Source of the DNA: Erinaceus europaeus
Taxonomy: Eukaryota > Chordata > Mammalia > Eulipotyphla > Erinaceidae
Assembly (NCBI RefSeq): GCF_950295315.1
Contig: NC_080162.1
Coordinates: 69,686,962-69,750,961 of the forward strand
Direction of reading: 5' to 3'
Length of the DNA stretch: 64,000 nucleotides
Made by a program: the position numbers and the translations under genes. How positions within the stretch are numbered: the stretch's first letter is position 1; each line of letters begins with the position of its first letter. Of the stretch, positions 31,860 to 40,962 are shown piece after piece. The notes below the pieces were generated by a model. The model saw only the letters and a list, made by a program, of their open reading frames with translations, was not told where the DNA came from and searched no databases.

Positions 31860-32142
31860 TTTTTAATATTTATTTTATTTATTTTTTCCCTTTTGTTGCC
31901 CTTGTTGTTTTACTGTTGTAGTTATTATTGTTGTTTTTGTTGTTGGATAGGACAGAGAGAAATGGAGAGAGGGAGGGGAAGACAGAGAGGAGGAGAGAAA
32001 GATAGACACCTGCAGACCTGCTTCACCACCTGTGAAGTGACTCCCCTGCAGGTGGGGAGCCGGGGTTCGAACTGGGATTCTTATGCCGGTCTTTGTGCTT
32101 TGCGCCACCTGCGCTTAGCCCGCAGCACTACAGCCCGACTCC
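31860..32142 (-). repeat. SINE-A copy
   Basis: Near-consensus in reverse, ending GCACTACAGCCCGACTCC. Confidence 0.92.
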
Positions 32143-32706
32143 TTAATTTTTTTTTTTTTTAAACAAGGTCAGTTAGGTCTGATTCTGTTCCCACCAGGCA
32201 GCGCAGTGATCACATTAATATATATATATATGGTCTTGACATTAGGAATTTTTAAGAATCCTGGCAGCCAGGTGGAGTACATGAAATACTTATGGCTTGT
32301 GGTGTTCTGAAGTCAAGTGTGCCAGAGAACTTGCGTTGTTGGTTGGTTTACTTATTCTTTCCCCAGTGTCATCCTAAACCTCCTTTCTCTCAACCATGAC
32401 TTCCTCTTCTTAGTTCATTGAGATCACAGATCATCAGATGAGTGCTACCTCCCTCAACTTCCTGTCCTCCTACGTCATCCAGTATGTACAAATGATTATC
32501 TGTATACAGCTGTACTCACTGTATCCCACAGAGTGTATGAGGCAACCACTCTAGATGGTTGATGTGAAATTGTCTTAATAAACTGGAGTTCTTCCTTTCA
32601 GGATTACAGGAAAACTAACTGGTCATTGTTTCTTGTAGTGGGGTTAGAACTTATTTCTGGCTTATGTAGATAAGACTTATTTTTTCCTAGGTTAAGATTT
32701 CGAAGA
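32143..32706. other. Single-copy sequence
   Basis: A TA run occurs at 32218-32231. No gene is recognised. Confidence 0.4.
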
Positions 32707-33085
32707 GGGGGCTGGGCAGTAGCGCAGCGGGTTAAGCACACATGGCGCAAAGCACAAGGACCCAAGGAAGGATCCCGATTCGAGCCCCCAGCCTCCACAC
32801 CTGCAGCTCCCCACCACAAGTGAAGCAGGACTGCAGGTGTCTATCTTTCTCTCCTCCTCTCTGTCTTCCCTCAATTTCCCTCCTTCCCTCTGTGTTCTCG
32901 ACTTTCCTCTCTGTCTTCCCTCCTTCCCTCTGTGGTCTCTCGATTTCTCTCTGTCCCATCCAACAATAGCAGCAGTAACAACCACAACAAGGGCTACAAA
33001 ATGGGAAAAGTAGCCTCCAGGAGCAGTGGATTCATAGTGCAGGCACAGAGCCCCAGCAGTAATCCTGGAGTAAAAAAAAAAAAAA
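32707..33085 (+). repeat. SINE-A-long copy with internal duplication
   Basis: TCTCTGTCTTCCCTC-type blocks are repeated at about 32860-32945, lengthening the CT region. AAGATTTCGAAG and AAGACTTTAGAAG flank it. Confidence 0.88.
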
Positions 33086-33179
33086 GACTTTAGAAGTGGT
33101 ACAACCCTTTGAAAGGAGGACTGGTACAGTCATATTTAATGATAACAGGGCTTACCCGTGGAACTGGAATCTCTGTCAT

Positions 33180-33520
33180 AGTTTTAAGGACTTTTAAAAT
33201 TATTATTTATAAATAGGAAACACTAACAAAACCATAGGATAAGAGGGGTACAACTCCACACATTCTCACCACCAGAACTCTGTATCCCATTCCCTCCCCT
33301 GATAGCTTTCCTATTCTTTATCCCTCTGGCAGTATGGAACCAGGGTCATTGTGAGATGCAGAAGGTGGAAGGTCTGGCTTCTGTAATCGCTTCCCTGCTG
33401 AACATGGGTGTTGACATGTCAATCCATACTCCCAGCCTGCCTCTCTCTTTCCCTCATGGGAAGGGCTTTGGGGAAGCAGGGCTCCAGAACACATGGGTGG
33501 GGTTGTCTTGAGTTTATTCC
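33180..33520 (-). repeat. PAR copy
   Basis: Blocks ACCATAGGATAAGAGGGG, CCCCTGATAGCTTTCC, GTGTTGACATGTCAATCC and the end CACCCATGTG are shared with other PAR copies. Confidence 0.75.
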
Positions 33521-33552
33521 ATATATGTTGTATCTCCAACAATGAGCTTTTT

Positions 33553-33728
33553 GTTGTTGTTGTTTTTGGATAGGGACAGAAATTGTGAGGGAAAAGGGGA
33601 AATAGGGAGAAAGAGAGATACCTGGGCACTGCTTCACCATTCATAAAACATTTCCCTCTTGCATGGGGAGCAGAGACTTGAACCCGACTCCTTCCACATG
33701 GTAATGTGTGCACTTTACTGGCATCCCC
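33553..33728 (-). repeat. SINE-B copy, diverged
   Basis: TTTTGGATAGGGACAGAAAT and GAGACTTGAACCCGACTCC. Confidence 0.75.
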
Positions 33729-34140
33729 TCTAGGTATTCTCTACATATGGTATATACATGTGTTTTGGGTGGATAATTATAGTAATAGTTTTAATGGTGG
33801 TAGTAGTAGTAGTAGTAATGGTTTTGGCTGTTCTGATATACCCAAATATGAAATGGAAGCCTCTTACTCATGTAACTGGCACTTTTTTTTTTTTCTTGTT
33901 TTCCCGTTTCTAGAATGCTTATTATTTTTAACTTAGATTTATAAGGCTCATGATGCTTCCTGCAGCCAGTGAGATAAGGAAGATAAGAGGGAACATTTAA
34001 TCCTATAGCCTCATCTAGCAGCAAGGGAGGTCAAGGAACGTTGCCTGAATTTAGTTGTTGGTTTGCTGTGCTTAAAATCAAGTGTTTATTGGGTCAACTG
34101 CTAATTGAATGAGCAGACTTTTTGTAGGTACCTGGTGGTC
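33729..34140. other. Single-copy sequence with (TAG)n
   Basis: A TAG run lies at 33800-33817. No gene is recognised. Confidence 0.4.
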
Positions 34141-34338
34141 TTTATTTATTTATTGGATAGAGACAGCCAGATATTGAGAGGGAGGGGATAGGAAGGGAGA
34201 GAGACAGAGAGAGACACCTGCAGCCCTGCTTCACCACTCACAAAGCTTTCCTCTTGCAGGTGGGGGTGGGGGAGCTTGAACCCAGGTCATTGTGCACTGT
34301 ATAACCTGTGTTCAACCAGGTGCACCACCACCCAGCCC
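34141..34338 (-). repeat. SINE-B copy
   Basis: TTTATTTATTGGATAGAGAC to GCACCACCACCCAGCCCC. Confidence 0.88.
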
Positions 34339-34388
34339 CTCTCTCTTCCTTTTTTATCAGTAAGTAAATAATTTAAAAACCATCTTCC

Positions 34389-34615
<227 letters not shown>

Positions 34616-34664
34616 TCTTTCTTTCTTTCTTTTTTTTTGGGGGGGGTTATTGTATTTATTGTTT

Positions 34665-34740
34665 TGGGCTGTTGGAAAAGTCACGGCTCATTTTTACATT
34701 GAAAAACAGAATAATAGCTCATGACTTTTCTGACAGCCCA
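34665..34740. mobile_element. Palindromic MITE-like element, mariner/Tc1 type
   Basis: TGGGCTGTTGGAAAAGTCA at the left is matched inverted by TGACTTTTCTGACAGCCCA at the right (17 of 19 positions). About 36 bases containing TTTTTACATTGAAAAAC lie between. Size (76 bp) and layout recall mariner-derived elements such as MADE1. No transposase is present. Target TA dinucleotides are not clear. Confidence 0.6.
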
Positions 34741-34861
34741 TCAGATATGTAAACAGTTTGTGAAGATTATAACTATACTGATAATGTAACCAACTATATT
34801 ATATTCTGTACTGTTCATGCTGAATTATTGTTGTTTGCAAAGTGTTTCACACTTATTTTTT

Positions 34862-34945
34862 TATTTTTTTATTTCTTTATTGGGGAATTAATGTTTTACA
34901 TTCAACAGTAAATACAATAGTTTGTACATGCATAACATTCCCCAA
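34862..34945 (-). mobile_element. L1 3' end, severely 5'-truncated (84 bp)
   Basis: TTTCTTTATTGGGGAATTAA to GCATAACATTCCCC, identical in order to the 3' end of the L1 at 16909. Confidence 0.88.
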
Positions 34946-35055
34946 CAACTTCTTTCTGTAAGAAAGTATATAGTCATAAATGAAAAGAATATATATTAAT
35001 TTTACTGTGTTAGTAGGGTCTCACACATAAATGATTCCACTGCCCTGGACTGATT

Positions 35056-35332
35056 TTTTTTTTTTTCCTCCAGTCACTGGGGCTTGCTCGGTGCTAGCAC
35101 CACAAATCTGCTACTTCTGGTGGCCTTTTTTCTTTTTTTTTCCTATGGGAAATTTGAGAGATTTTAGATAGAGATAGGGGAGAGATAGATAGACACCTGC
35201 AGACCTGCTTCACCACTTGTGAAGTGACCTCCCCTACAGGTGGGGACCTGGGGGCTTGAACCGGGATTTTTGCATGGATCCTTGCACTTCGTACTAAGTG
35301 TGCTTAACCTAGTGCACCACTGCCCAACCCCA
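35056..35332 (-). repeat. SINE-A-long copy, shortened
   Basis: CCTCCAGTCACTGGGGCTTG module, then GACACCTGCAGACCTGC to CACCACTGCCCAACCCC. The linker is deleted. Confidence 0.82.
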
Positions 35333-35341
35333 GTTTCTTCT

Positions 35342-35373
<32 letters not shown>

Positions 35374-35391
35374 CTCCTTCTCCTTTTTTTT

Positions 35392-35404
35392 TTTAATGTC
35401 AGTT
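35392..35404. repeat. Target-site duplication of the Vingi insert, left
   Basis: TTTAATGTCAGTT, exactly repeated at 35798-35810. Confidence 0.92.
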
Positions 35405-35797
35405 CTTCTTCTTCTAGTGTTTGCCCTTCTTCCGTAGCCAGTCAACAGTGTCAGGTTGAGCCTGATGTAAAGTTTCGAGACCTCCTTTGAATCTGGAGAG
35501 GTGGCAGTCGTTGACTATGTGGGTCATAGTCTGTCTGGAGCCGCAGGGGCAGTTCGGGTCGTCTCTGGCTCCCCAGCGATGGAACATAGCGGCGCACCGG
35601 CCATGGCCTGTTCGATAGCGATTGAGGAGGGCCCAATCATAACGTGCTAGGTCAAAGCCGGGCTGACGCTTGCAGGGGTCTGTGATGAGGTGTTTGTTCT
35701 TTACCTCAGCTGACTGCCAACTCTGTTTCCAAGAGACTGGAACAGAGAAGTTCAGTGTAGGCGTAGGGGACCAGATTGGGTGACGAGACGTGAAGCG
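35405..35797 (-). mobile_element. Vingi-type non-LTR retrotransposon, 5'-truncated 393-bp copy
   Basis: Flanked by exact 13-bp duplications. On the minus strand it is open from its truncated 5' edge to a TAG at 35414-35416. The frame ends GKH-stop and is followed at once by an AAG tail, with no 3'UTR. The protein shows RYRTGHGRCAAMFHRWG and a zinc-knuckle-like C-x-C-x7-H-x4-C ending NDC, then a GGLETLHQAQ motif. This C-terminal domain is known from jockey/Ingi/I-like elements of invertebrates and is not L1. In mammals only hedgehog Vingi fits. The reverse transcriptase and endonuclease are missing. Confidence 0.85.
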
Positions 35798-35827
35798 TTT
35801 AATGTCAGTTAGAGGGAGAAACTCCAT
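35414..35827 (-). pseudogene. Chimeric open frame: ten flanking codons plus the Vingi C-terminal domain
   Basis: The 137-codon frame starts at an ATG in the host SINE. Its first residues (MEFLPLTDIK) come from the SINE and the duplicated target. The remaining 127 are Vingi: RTGHGRC at residues 72-78, then C93, C95, H103 and C108 forming the knuckle. It has no stop or frameshift, which suggests a young insertion rather than a selected gene, because there is no promoter or homologous start. Translation is unlikely. Confidence 0.7.
35798..35810. repeat. Target-site duplication of the Vingi insert, right
   Basis: TTTAATGTCAGTT, matching 35392-35404. Confidence 0.92.
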
Positions 35828-35945
35828 AGCATAGCTTCACCATCCTGTGGAGTTTTGCCCTGTGTCTTGGTGCTTCCATGTGGTGCGAGGGGCTCTGGAC
35901 TTCTTGTAAGGTATGTGTTTTACTGGGTGACCTATCACCTGGCTC

Positions 35946-36179
35946 CCTAAAGATATGGTTTAGTTCTTTCCTGCTTATTTGACAATTTCCAAAATAGTTT
36001 ACTGCAGTTTACAATCTCTTAGACATACCAATTAAATAGTATAGCACTAGATTTTTATCCTTAAAGGAAAAGAAAATCAGATTGCATTATTCAAATTAGA
36101 TATTTTCAAAGCATAATTATTTATGAAAATAAATTTTGACTTCTTTTCAGTTTTTGTCTAAAATTAGCTTTTCCCCCAC
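35946..36179. other. Single-copy A/T-rich sequence
   Basis: Nothing recognisable. Confidence 0.4.
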
Positions 36180-36295
36180 CTCCTAGAGCACTTCAATTCT
36201 GGCATATGGTGGTGCTACGGATTGAATCTGAGACCTTTGGTGCCTGGGGCATAAAGCTCTTTTTGCATAGCCATTATGCAATCTCCCCAGCTCTT
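36180..36295 (-). repeat. SINE-C copy, diverged
   Basis: CTAGAGCACTTCAATTCTGG and CGGATTGAATCTGAGACC to ATTATGCAATCTCCCC. Confidence 0.75.
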
Positions 36296-36408
36296 GCTTT
36301 GTTTTTTGATCCTCAGTTAACTAACCGTTACAGGTACTAGGAACTATTGTGAATTTTGCCCCCTAATGCAATGGGAGGGGCATAAACAACACTTATAAGG
36401 TCAGACGA

Positions 36409-36505
36409 CTGCCACCTCTCCAGATTCAAAGGAGGTCTCGAAACTTTACATCGAGCTCAACCTGACGCTGTTAACTGGCTATGGAAGAAGGGCAAACGCT
36501 AGAAG
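36409..36505 (+). mobile_element. Vingi 3' end, 97-bp copy
   Basis: It starts CTGCCACCTCTCCAGATTC and ends GGCAAACGCTAGAAG. AAGGTCAGACGA is duplicated at 36397-36408 and 36506-36517. It encodes only the last 30 or so residues, ending KKGKR-stop. ACGA at the 5' junction is shared by target and element. Confidence 0.85.
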
Positions 36506-36587
36506 AAGGTCAGACGAACACGAAGAAACTACTCATAATTCAGCTTTACGGCATTTCCACTGTAAAGTGGTACATGACCTTTGTTGC

Positions 36588-36590
<3 letters not shown>

Positions 36591-36632
<42 letters not shown>
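36591..36632. repeat. (CA)n microsatellite
   Basis: About 21 uninterrupted CA units. Confidence 0.97.
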
Positions 36633-36634
<2 letters not shown>

Positions 36635-36986
36635 CTATACATTACTTTCAAATGGGAAGTATGACTTACTGCTAGCATGTGGCGAGCTTGTTTCTTGTTA
36701 CAGAACTAGACCTCATGCTGCGGCAGTTTTACTGCCTCCAGGCCAACTTTTTCATTCAGGAGATAGGGGAAAGGAAGTTAAAGGGGGTGAGGGGGGTGGG
36801 GGGGGAGGTTTTTTTTTTCAGAGTAAGCATCTCATAGATTATTGGAATGACACGGGGCGAACTGTGGTCTTCTCCCTTTACCTCACTTTGAAAGAAAAAA
36901 AAAACAACCCAGGATGAGTGAAATTGCACTTGCATGAGGCCATGTCCTCTCCCTTCCATTTGTTGTTTGTTTTTTTTTTAAAAGTT
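36633..36986. other. Single-copy sequence with a G-rich run
   Basis: GGGGGTGAGGGGGGTGGGGG-type G-run at 36784-36808. No gene is recognised. Confidence 0.45.
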
Positions 36987-37280
36987 TGTGGGGGCTGAGT
37001 GGTGGTGGTGGTGTGCCCAGTTGAGTGAACACATTACCATTACATTTATCTGTAAGGATCTGGGTTTGAGCCGCAGCTCCCTGCTTTCAGGGGACACCAG
37101 ATCAGCCAAGAACTCTGCAGGTGTCTTATCTCTATCCCTCTCTACCTCTCCCTCCCCTATCATTTTTTTTTCTCTGTCCTAACACATAAAATAGGTGGAG
37201 TGGGGAGAGGCTACCAGGACTGGCGACTTTATCTTATTAACACTGAGCCCCGGTGGTAACCTCAGTGGCAAGAAACAAAA
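36987..37280 (+). repeat. SINE-B copy with a diverged 3' module
   Basis: GAGTGGTGGTGGTGGTGTGC, GGGTTTGAGCCGC, and at 37212 ACCAGGACTGGCGACTTT to GGTAACCTCAGTGGC, a worn version of the A-long module. Confidence 0.72.
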
Positions 37281-37288
37281 ATTTTGTG

Positions 37289-37466
37289 GGGGTCAGGGCA
37301 GTGGTATAGCTGGTAGAGCACACATGTCACATTACACAAGTACCTGGGTTAAATACTTCTGTTTCTGCCTGCAGGGAGGAAGCTTCACAAGTGGTGAAGT
37401 AGTGCTACAGACCTCGCTCTCACTCACACTGTCTTTTTCTCTCTGTCTCTAAAATAATATATTTAA
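37289..37466 (+). repeat. SINE-B copy, diverged
   Basis: CAGGGCAGTGGTATAGCTGG, CTTCACAAGTGGTGAAGTAG, CTCTCTGTCTCTAAAATAA. Confidence 0.72.
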
Positions 37467-37639
37467 AAACATTTATGATATAATTTACATACCATAAATC
37501 TCTCCCATTTAAATGTGTAGTTCAAGATGTGAGACATGGTTAGGTCTTCTCTTCAAAATAATATGAATACAACTGTTTAGTCCAAAGATTCTTTTTATAA
37601 ATTGTTGTCTATGATCACCTGTGGCCAGTATTTTTGTAT

Positions 37640-37905
37640 TCTTTAGGTCGGCTCCTTGCAGTGCTTGCTAGTCCTCCAGCAGAGACCCTCAGACTCTCTT
37701 CCTCCTTTCCTTATTTAGGCAATGGGGAGATTGTGAGCTCTGAAGCCCAGCCAGGGGTGGAGGAGACAGTTCTGTGTCAGATATAAAAGATGGGAGAAGG
37801 CTGAAGGGGGCGCTGCTGCTGCTGCTGCCTGACGGCTATGGTTGGCAGAATGCCCTCTTGCAAAAGAATAAATGCCTTGCTTCAGCTCCTTATTTTTTGC
37901 CCTGA
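37640..37905 (+). promoter_or_regulatory. LTR-like segment with TATA box and polyadenylation signal
   Basis: GATATAAAAGA at 37780 is followed by a GCTGCTGCTGCTGCTGCC run and, 85 bases on, AATAAATGCCTTGCTTC. The spacing recalls a retroviral LTR. Ends and target duplication are not clear. It may instead be an unrelated promoter-like sequence. Confidence 0.4.
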
Positions 37906-37962
37906 GAAGTAATTTTAATTGGATGTCATTTACAACAAATATGATAGAGCAGATCAGACCAA

Positions 37963-38323
37963 GTTTTTTTTTTCTTTTCTTTTTTCTTTATGTCTCCAAG
38001 GTAATTGCTGGGGCTTAGTGCTTGCACTATGAATCCATTACTCCTGGAGGCCAGTTTTCCCATTTTTGTTGCCCGTATAGTTATTGTTATTTTTGTTATT
38101 GCTTTTGTTGTTGGGTAGGACAGAGAAAAATTGAGAGAAGAGGGAAAGACAGAGGGGGAGAGAAAGATAGACAGCTGTAGACCTGCTCACCGCTTGTGAA
38201 GAGACCCCCCTCCCCCCTGCAGGTGTGAGAGAGAGAGAGAGGGGGGGGGTTGAACTGGGAACATTATACCAGTCCTTGAGTCTCGTGCCATGTGTGCTTC
38301 ACTCACTGTGCTACCCGGTCCCA
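37963..38323 (-). repeat. SINE-A-long copy
   Basis: AGACCAAGTTTT is duplicated on both sides. A GA/G run expands the area near 38226-38250. Confidence 0.88.
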
Positions 38324-38589
38324 AGACCAAGTTTTATACCATATCTTAATTTTATAAAGAAAGCCCAAGGCTCTTAACAGTTAATCACTCCCTATTCCGG
38401 TTTCGCATTTCCACCTCAGCTCCAGGCAACCATTGATCTACATTCTATCTATGGTAGATTTGCCTATATTTGCTATGAGATCAGATGAGATTGGCATGTT
38501 CAGGGTGGTATGGCCATAGACATTTGCCTATACTGGAAATTTCATAAAAGTGAAATCATGCTAGATGACTGTCTTTTTGGTGCTTATAA

Positions 38590-38703
38590 GGATTTGTTTT
38601 TATTTTTATGAGAGAGTGCTGCTCAGATTTGGTATATGGAGTGCCAGGGATCAAGCCAGGGACCATATACATGCAAATCCTGTGCTCTACCCCTAACACC
38701 TCA
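38590..38703 (-). repeat. Old SINE-C/D copy
   Basis: TTTATTTTTATGAGAGAGTG, GCCAGGGATCAAGCCAGGG. Confidence 0.6.
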
Positions 38704-38903
38704 GAGGGTTTTTTTTGTTGTTGTTGAGAAGCACTCATTTTTTGTCTTGTTCTTTCTTTTTTGTTTTCATTTCTGAACTCTTACTGCCTTCCTGTATTTT
38801 TCCATGTCTCAGAGTCTCAAACTTGTTCTGTGCCTTTGCTTCAGCTTTTTACTCTTCAGTTGTTTTACTTTTCTTTATGTTGATTTTGTGCTCTTAGTTT
38901 CTT

Positions 38904-39066
38904 TTTTCTTTCCCCCATTATTGTGGTTTTGCTGTTGCTGTTATTGTTGTTGTTGGATAGGACAGAGAGAAATTGAGAGGAAAGAAAGACAGACAAGGGG
39001 ACAGAAAGATAAGACACCTGCAGACCTGCTTTACTGCTTGTTGAAGCGAGCCCCCTGCGGGTGGGG
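38904..39066 (-). repeat. SINE-A copy, 5'-truncated
   Basis: TCTTAGTTTCTT is exactly duplicated at 38892-38903 and 39067-39078. The copy starts (in its own sense) at CCCCACCCGCAGG, just downstream of the B box. Confidence 0.88.
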
Positions 39067-39130
39067 TCTTAGTTTCTTTCTAATTGATCTTCACCCCAGC
39101 CTGTCTTTTGGTCTCGTTCATTTTCTTTCT

Positions 39131-39342
39131 TTTTTTAAAAAATTTTTAAAAAATTATCTTTATTGGCTAGGGACAGTCAGAAATTGAGAGGGTAGGGGGA
39201 GATAGAGAGGGAGAAAGGTACCTACGGCTCTGTTTTACCACATGCAAAGCTTTCCCCCTGCAGGTGGAGACTAGGAGCTCGAACCTGGGTCCTTGCACAT
39301 TGTAACATGTGTGCTCAGCCAGGTGCGCCACCACCTGCCCCT
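39131..39342 (-). repeat. SINE-B copy
   Basis: CTCGTTCATTTTCTTT and CTTGTTCATTTTCTTT flank it. Near-consensus. Confidence 0.9.
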
Positions 39343-39918
39343 TCTTGTTCATTTTCTTTATGTAATTATATCATCCTATTCTACTTCTTCTCCCCCCCTT
39401 TCTTCTTTGAATACCCAACTTTTTTGTTTTGTTTACTTCTGCATTTCAAATTGAAATTTTTCCTTCTGTTTCTGCAGTAAATCTTTTCTGAGGTTAGAGT
39501 CTTCAGAATTTTCAGAATACAGTTCTTGTTTTCATAATACAGACTGGAGGAATTTTTCCACAATCCACATGCTGGATTTTTCCTCTAAGTTACCATGGAG
39601 CAAAGCATGTTCTGGGCTATCTGATGGCATAGGTATTTCTGTTTTATGTGACTTGAATACAGCTTGCTGTTTTTATTTTTACTTTCTTGGGGTGGGGGTT
39701 ATACTGGACATTGAGACCTGTTGTGATGAATCTCCTGATTGGCTGCCACACCTAGTGTAGCTTCTCTTTCAGCCATATGACATCTTCATCTTCTGCTCAC
39801 TGTTCATTTCCTTAAGATTAGACACAAATAACCAAGACTTAGACCTTCTTTTTCTCCAGGAGTTGTCCTGCTTCCTCTTCTGTCTCTATCCCAGTGACCC
39901 ATCTTCCCAGATGCATTT
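39343..39918. other. Single-copy sequence
   Basis: No repeat or gene is recognised. Confidence 0.4.
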
Positions 39919-40161
39919 TTTTTTTATTGTTGTAGTTATTATTATTATTGTTGTTGTCATTGTTGGATAGGACAGAGAGAAATGGAGAGAGGAGGGGAAG
40001 ACAGAGAGGAGGAGAGAAAGATAGACACCTGCAGACCTGCTTCACCGCCCGTGAAGCGACTCCCCTGCAGGTGGGGAGCCGGGGTTCGAACCGGGATCCT
40101 TATGCCGGTCCTTGTGCTTTGCGCCACCTGCGCTTAACCCGCTGCACTACAGCCCGACTCC
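39919..40161 (-). repeat. SINE-A copy, near-consensus
   Basis: CCCAGATGCATTTT flanks both sides exactly. The head GTGCAAAGCGC-type boxes are intact, so it looks young. Confidence 0.93.
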
Positions 40162-40219
40162 CCCCAGATGCATTTTGATGCTGATAGATGCCCCCTTGCC
40201 TAGCTCTTCTTTTTTTCTT

Positions 40220-40247
40220 TATATATATATATATATTTTAGTGAGAA

Positions 40248-40298
<51 letters not shown>

Positions 40299-40345
40299 TA
40301 CATATACACACCAGAGCACTGCTCTGGCAATTGAATCTGGGACTT
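40220..40345. repeat. TA and (TAGA)n arrays with a SINE-C scrap
   Basis: TA run 40221-40236, TAGA array 40247-40297, then ACCAGAGCACTGCTCTGGC and GCAATTGAATCTGGG. Confidence 0.8.
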
Positions 40346-40701
40346 TTGCCATTTTTCTGTCTTCCCTACCCCTGCCTGGCCTTTCTTACCTGAGTCTTTG
40401 GCCCATGCCTGAATAATGAAAAGCACAGTGTGGTGATGGGGAGATGGAAGCAGGTGCTTGTCCTTTCTCACTCAGCATATTTGGAGGGATAGAGGTGCGC
40501 CTGCCCAAGTTTCAGGCAGGAACTGGTCTGGAGTTAGCAGTATGAGAACACCTGGGACAACTACACGTTTGACCTCTTCCTTACTGAAACCAGATTGTGT
40601 GTGATTGCCTTTTTGTGTCTTCATGAGCACTTACCCCACTCAGCAGGCCCTCTGCAGCTGGGACCAAAGGCAACATCTGACAGGACCCCAGCAGTCAGCT
40701 T

Positions 40702-40962
40702 TTTAAAAAATATTTATTTATTTTGAAAAGGAGACATTAAAACCATAGGATGGGGGGGGGGGAGGTTACAACTACACACAATTCCCACCACCAGATCTTT
40801 GTATCTCATCCCCTCCCCTGATAGCTTTCCTATTCTTTATCCCTCTGGGAGTATGGACCCAAGGTCGTTGTGGGATGCAGAAGGTGGAAGGTCTGACTTT
40901 TGTAATTGCTTTCCTGCTGAACACTGAAGGTGTTGACTGGTCGATCCATACTCCCAGCAGCA
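40702..40962 (-). repeat. PAR copy, 5'-truncated
   Basis: AGCAGTCAGCT is duplicated at both ends. The block order matches 33180-33520, which supports retroposition of PAR. Confidence 0.8.

Larger units (their letters stand above)
35333..35945 (-). repeat. Old SINE (B-like) host of a Vingi insertion, with pyrimidine tract
   Basis: CT/CCT units (35333-35385) and a T-run precede the Vingi insert. The SINE body resumes at 35811 (AGAGGGAGAAACTCC) and ends GTGACCTATCACCTGGCTCC. Confidence 0.7.
37472..38580 (-). mobile_element. Fossil L1 (old mammalian lineage), interrupted
   Basis: Two blocks, 37472-37530 (GATATAATTTACATACCATA) and 38375-38580 (GCAACCATTGATCTACATTC, ATTTGCCTATATTTG), match in order a widespread old L1 sequence. 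A possible LTR and a SINE-A-long lie between. Confidence 0.55.

Noticed and set aside
35164..35445. Glu-rich 93-codon reverse frame and Ser-rich forward frame
   Set aside because: They are translations of CTC/CTT microsatellite and SINE sequence.
37640..37905. SLC23A2 non-coding exon 1 or 2
   Set aside because: TATA and AATAAA occur together within 100 bases as in an LTR, and no donor site with clear consensus was found; kept only as an LTR-like block.
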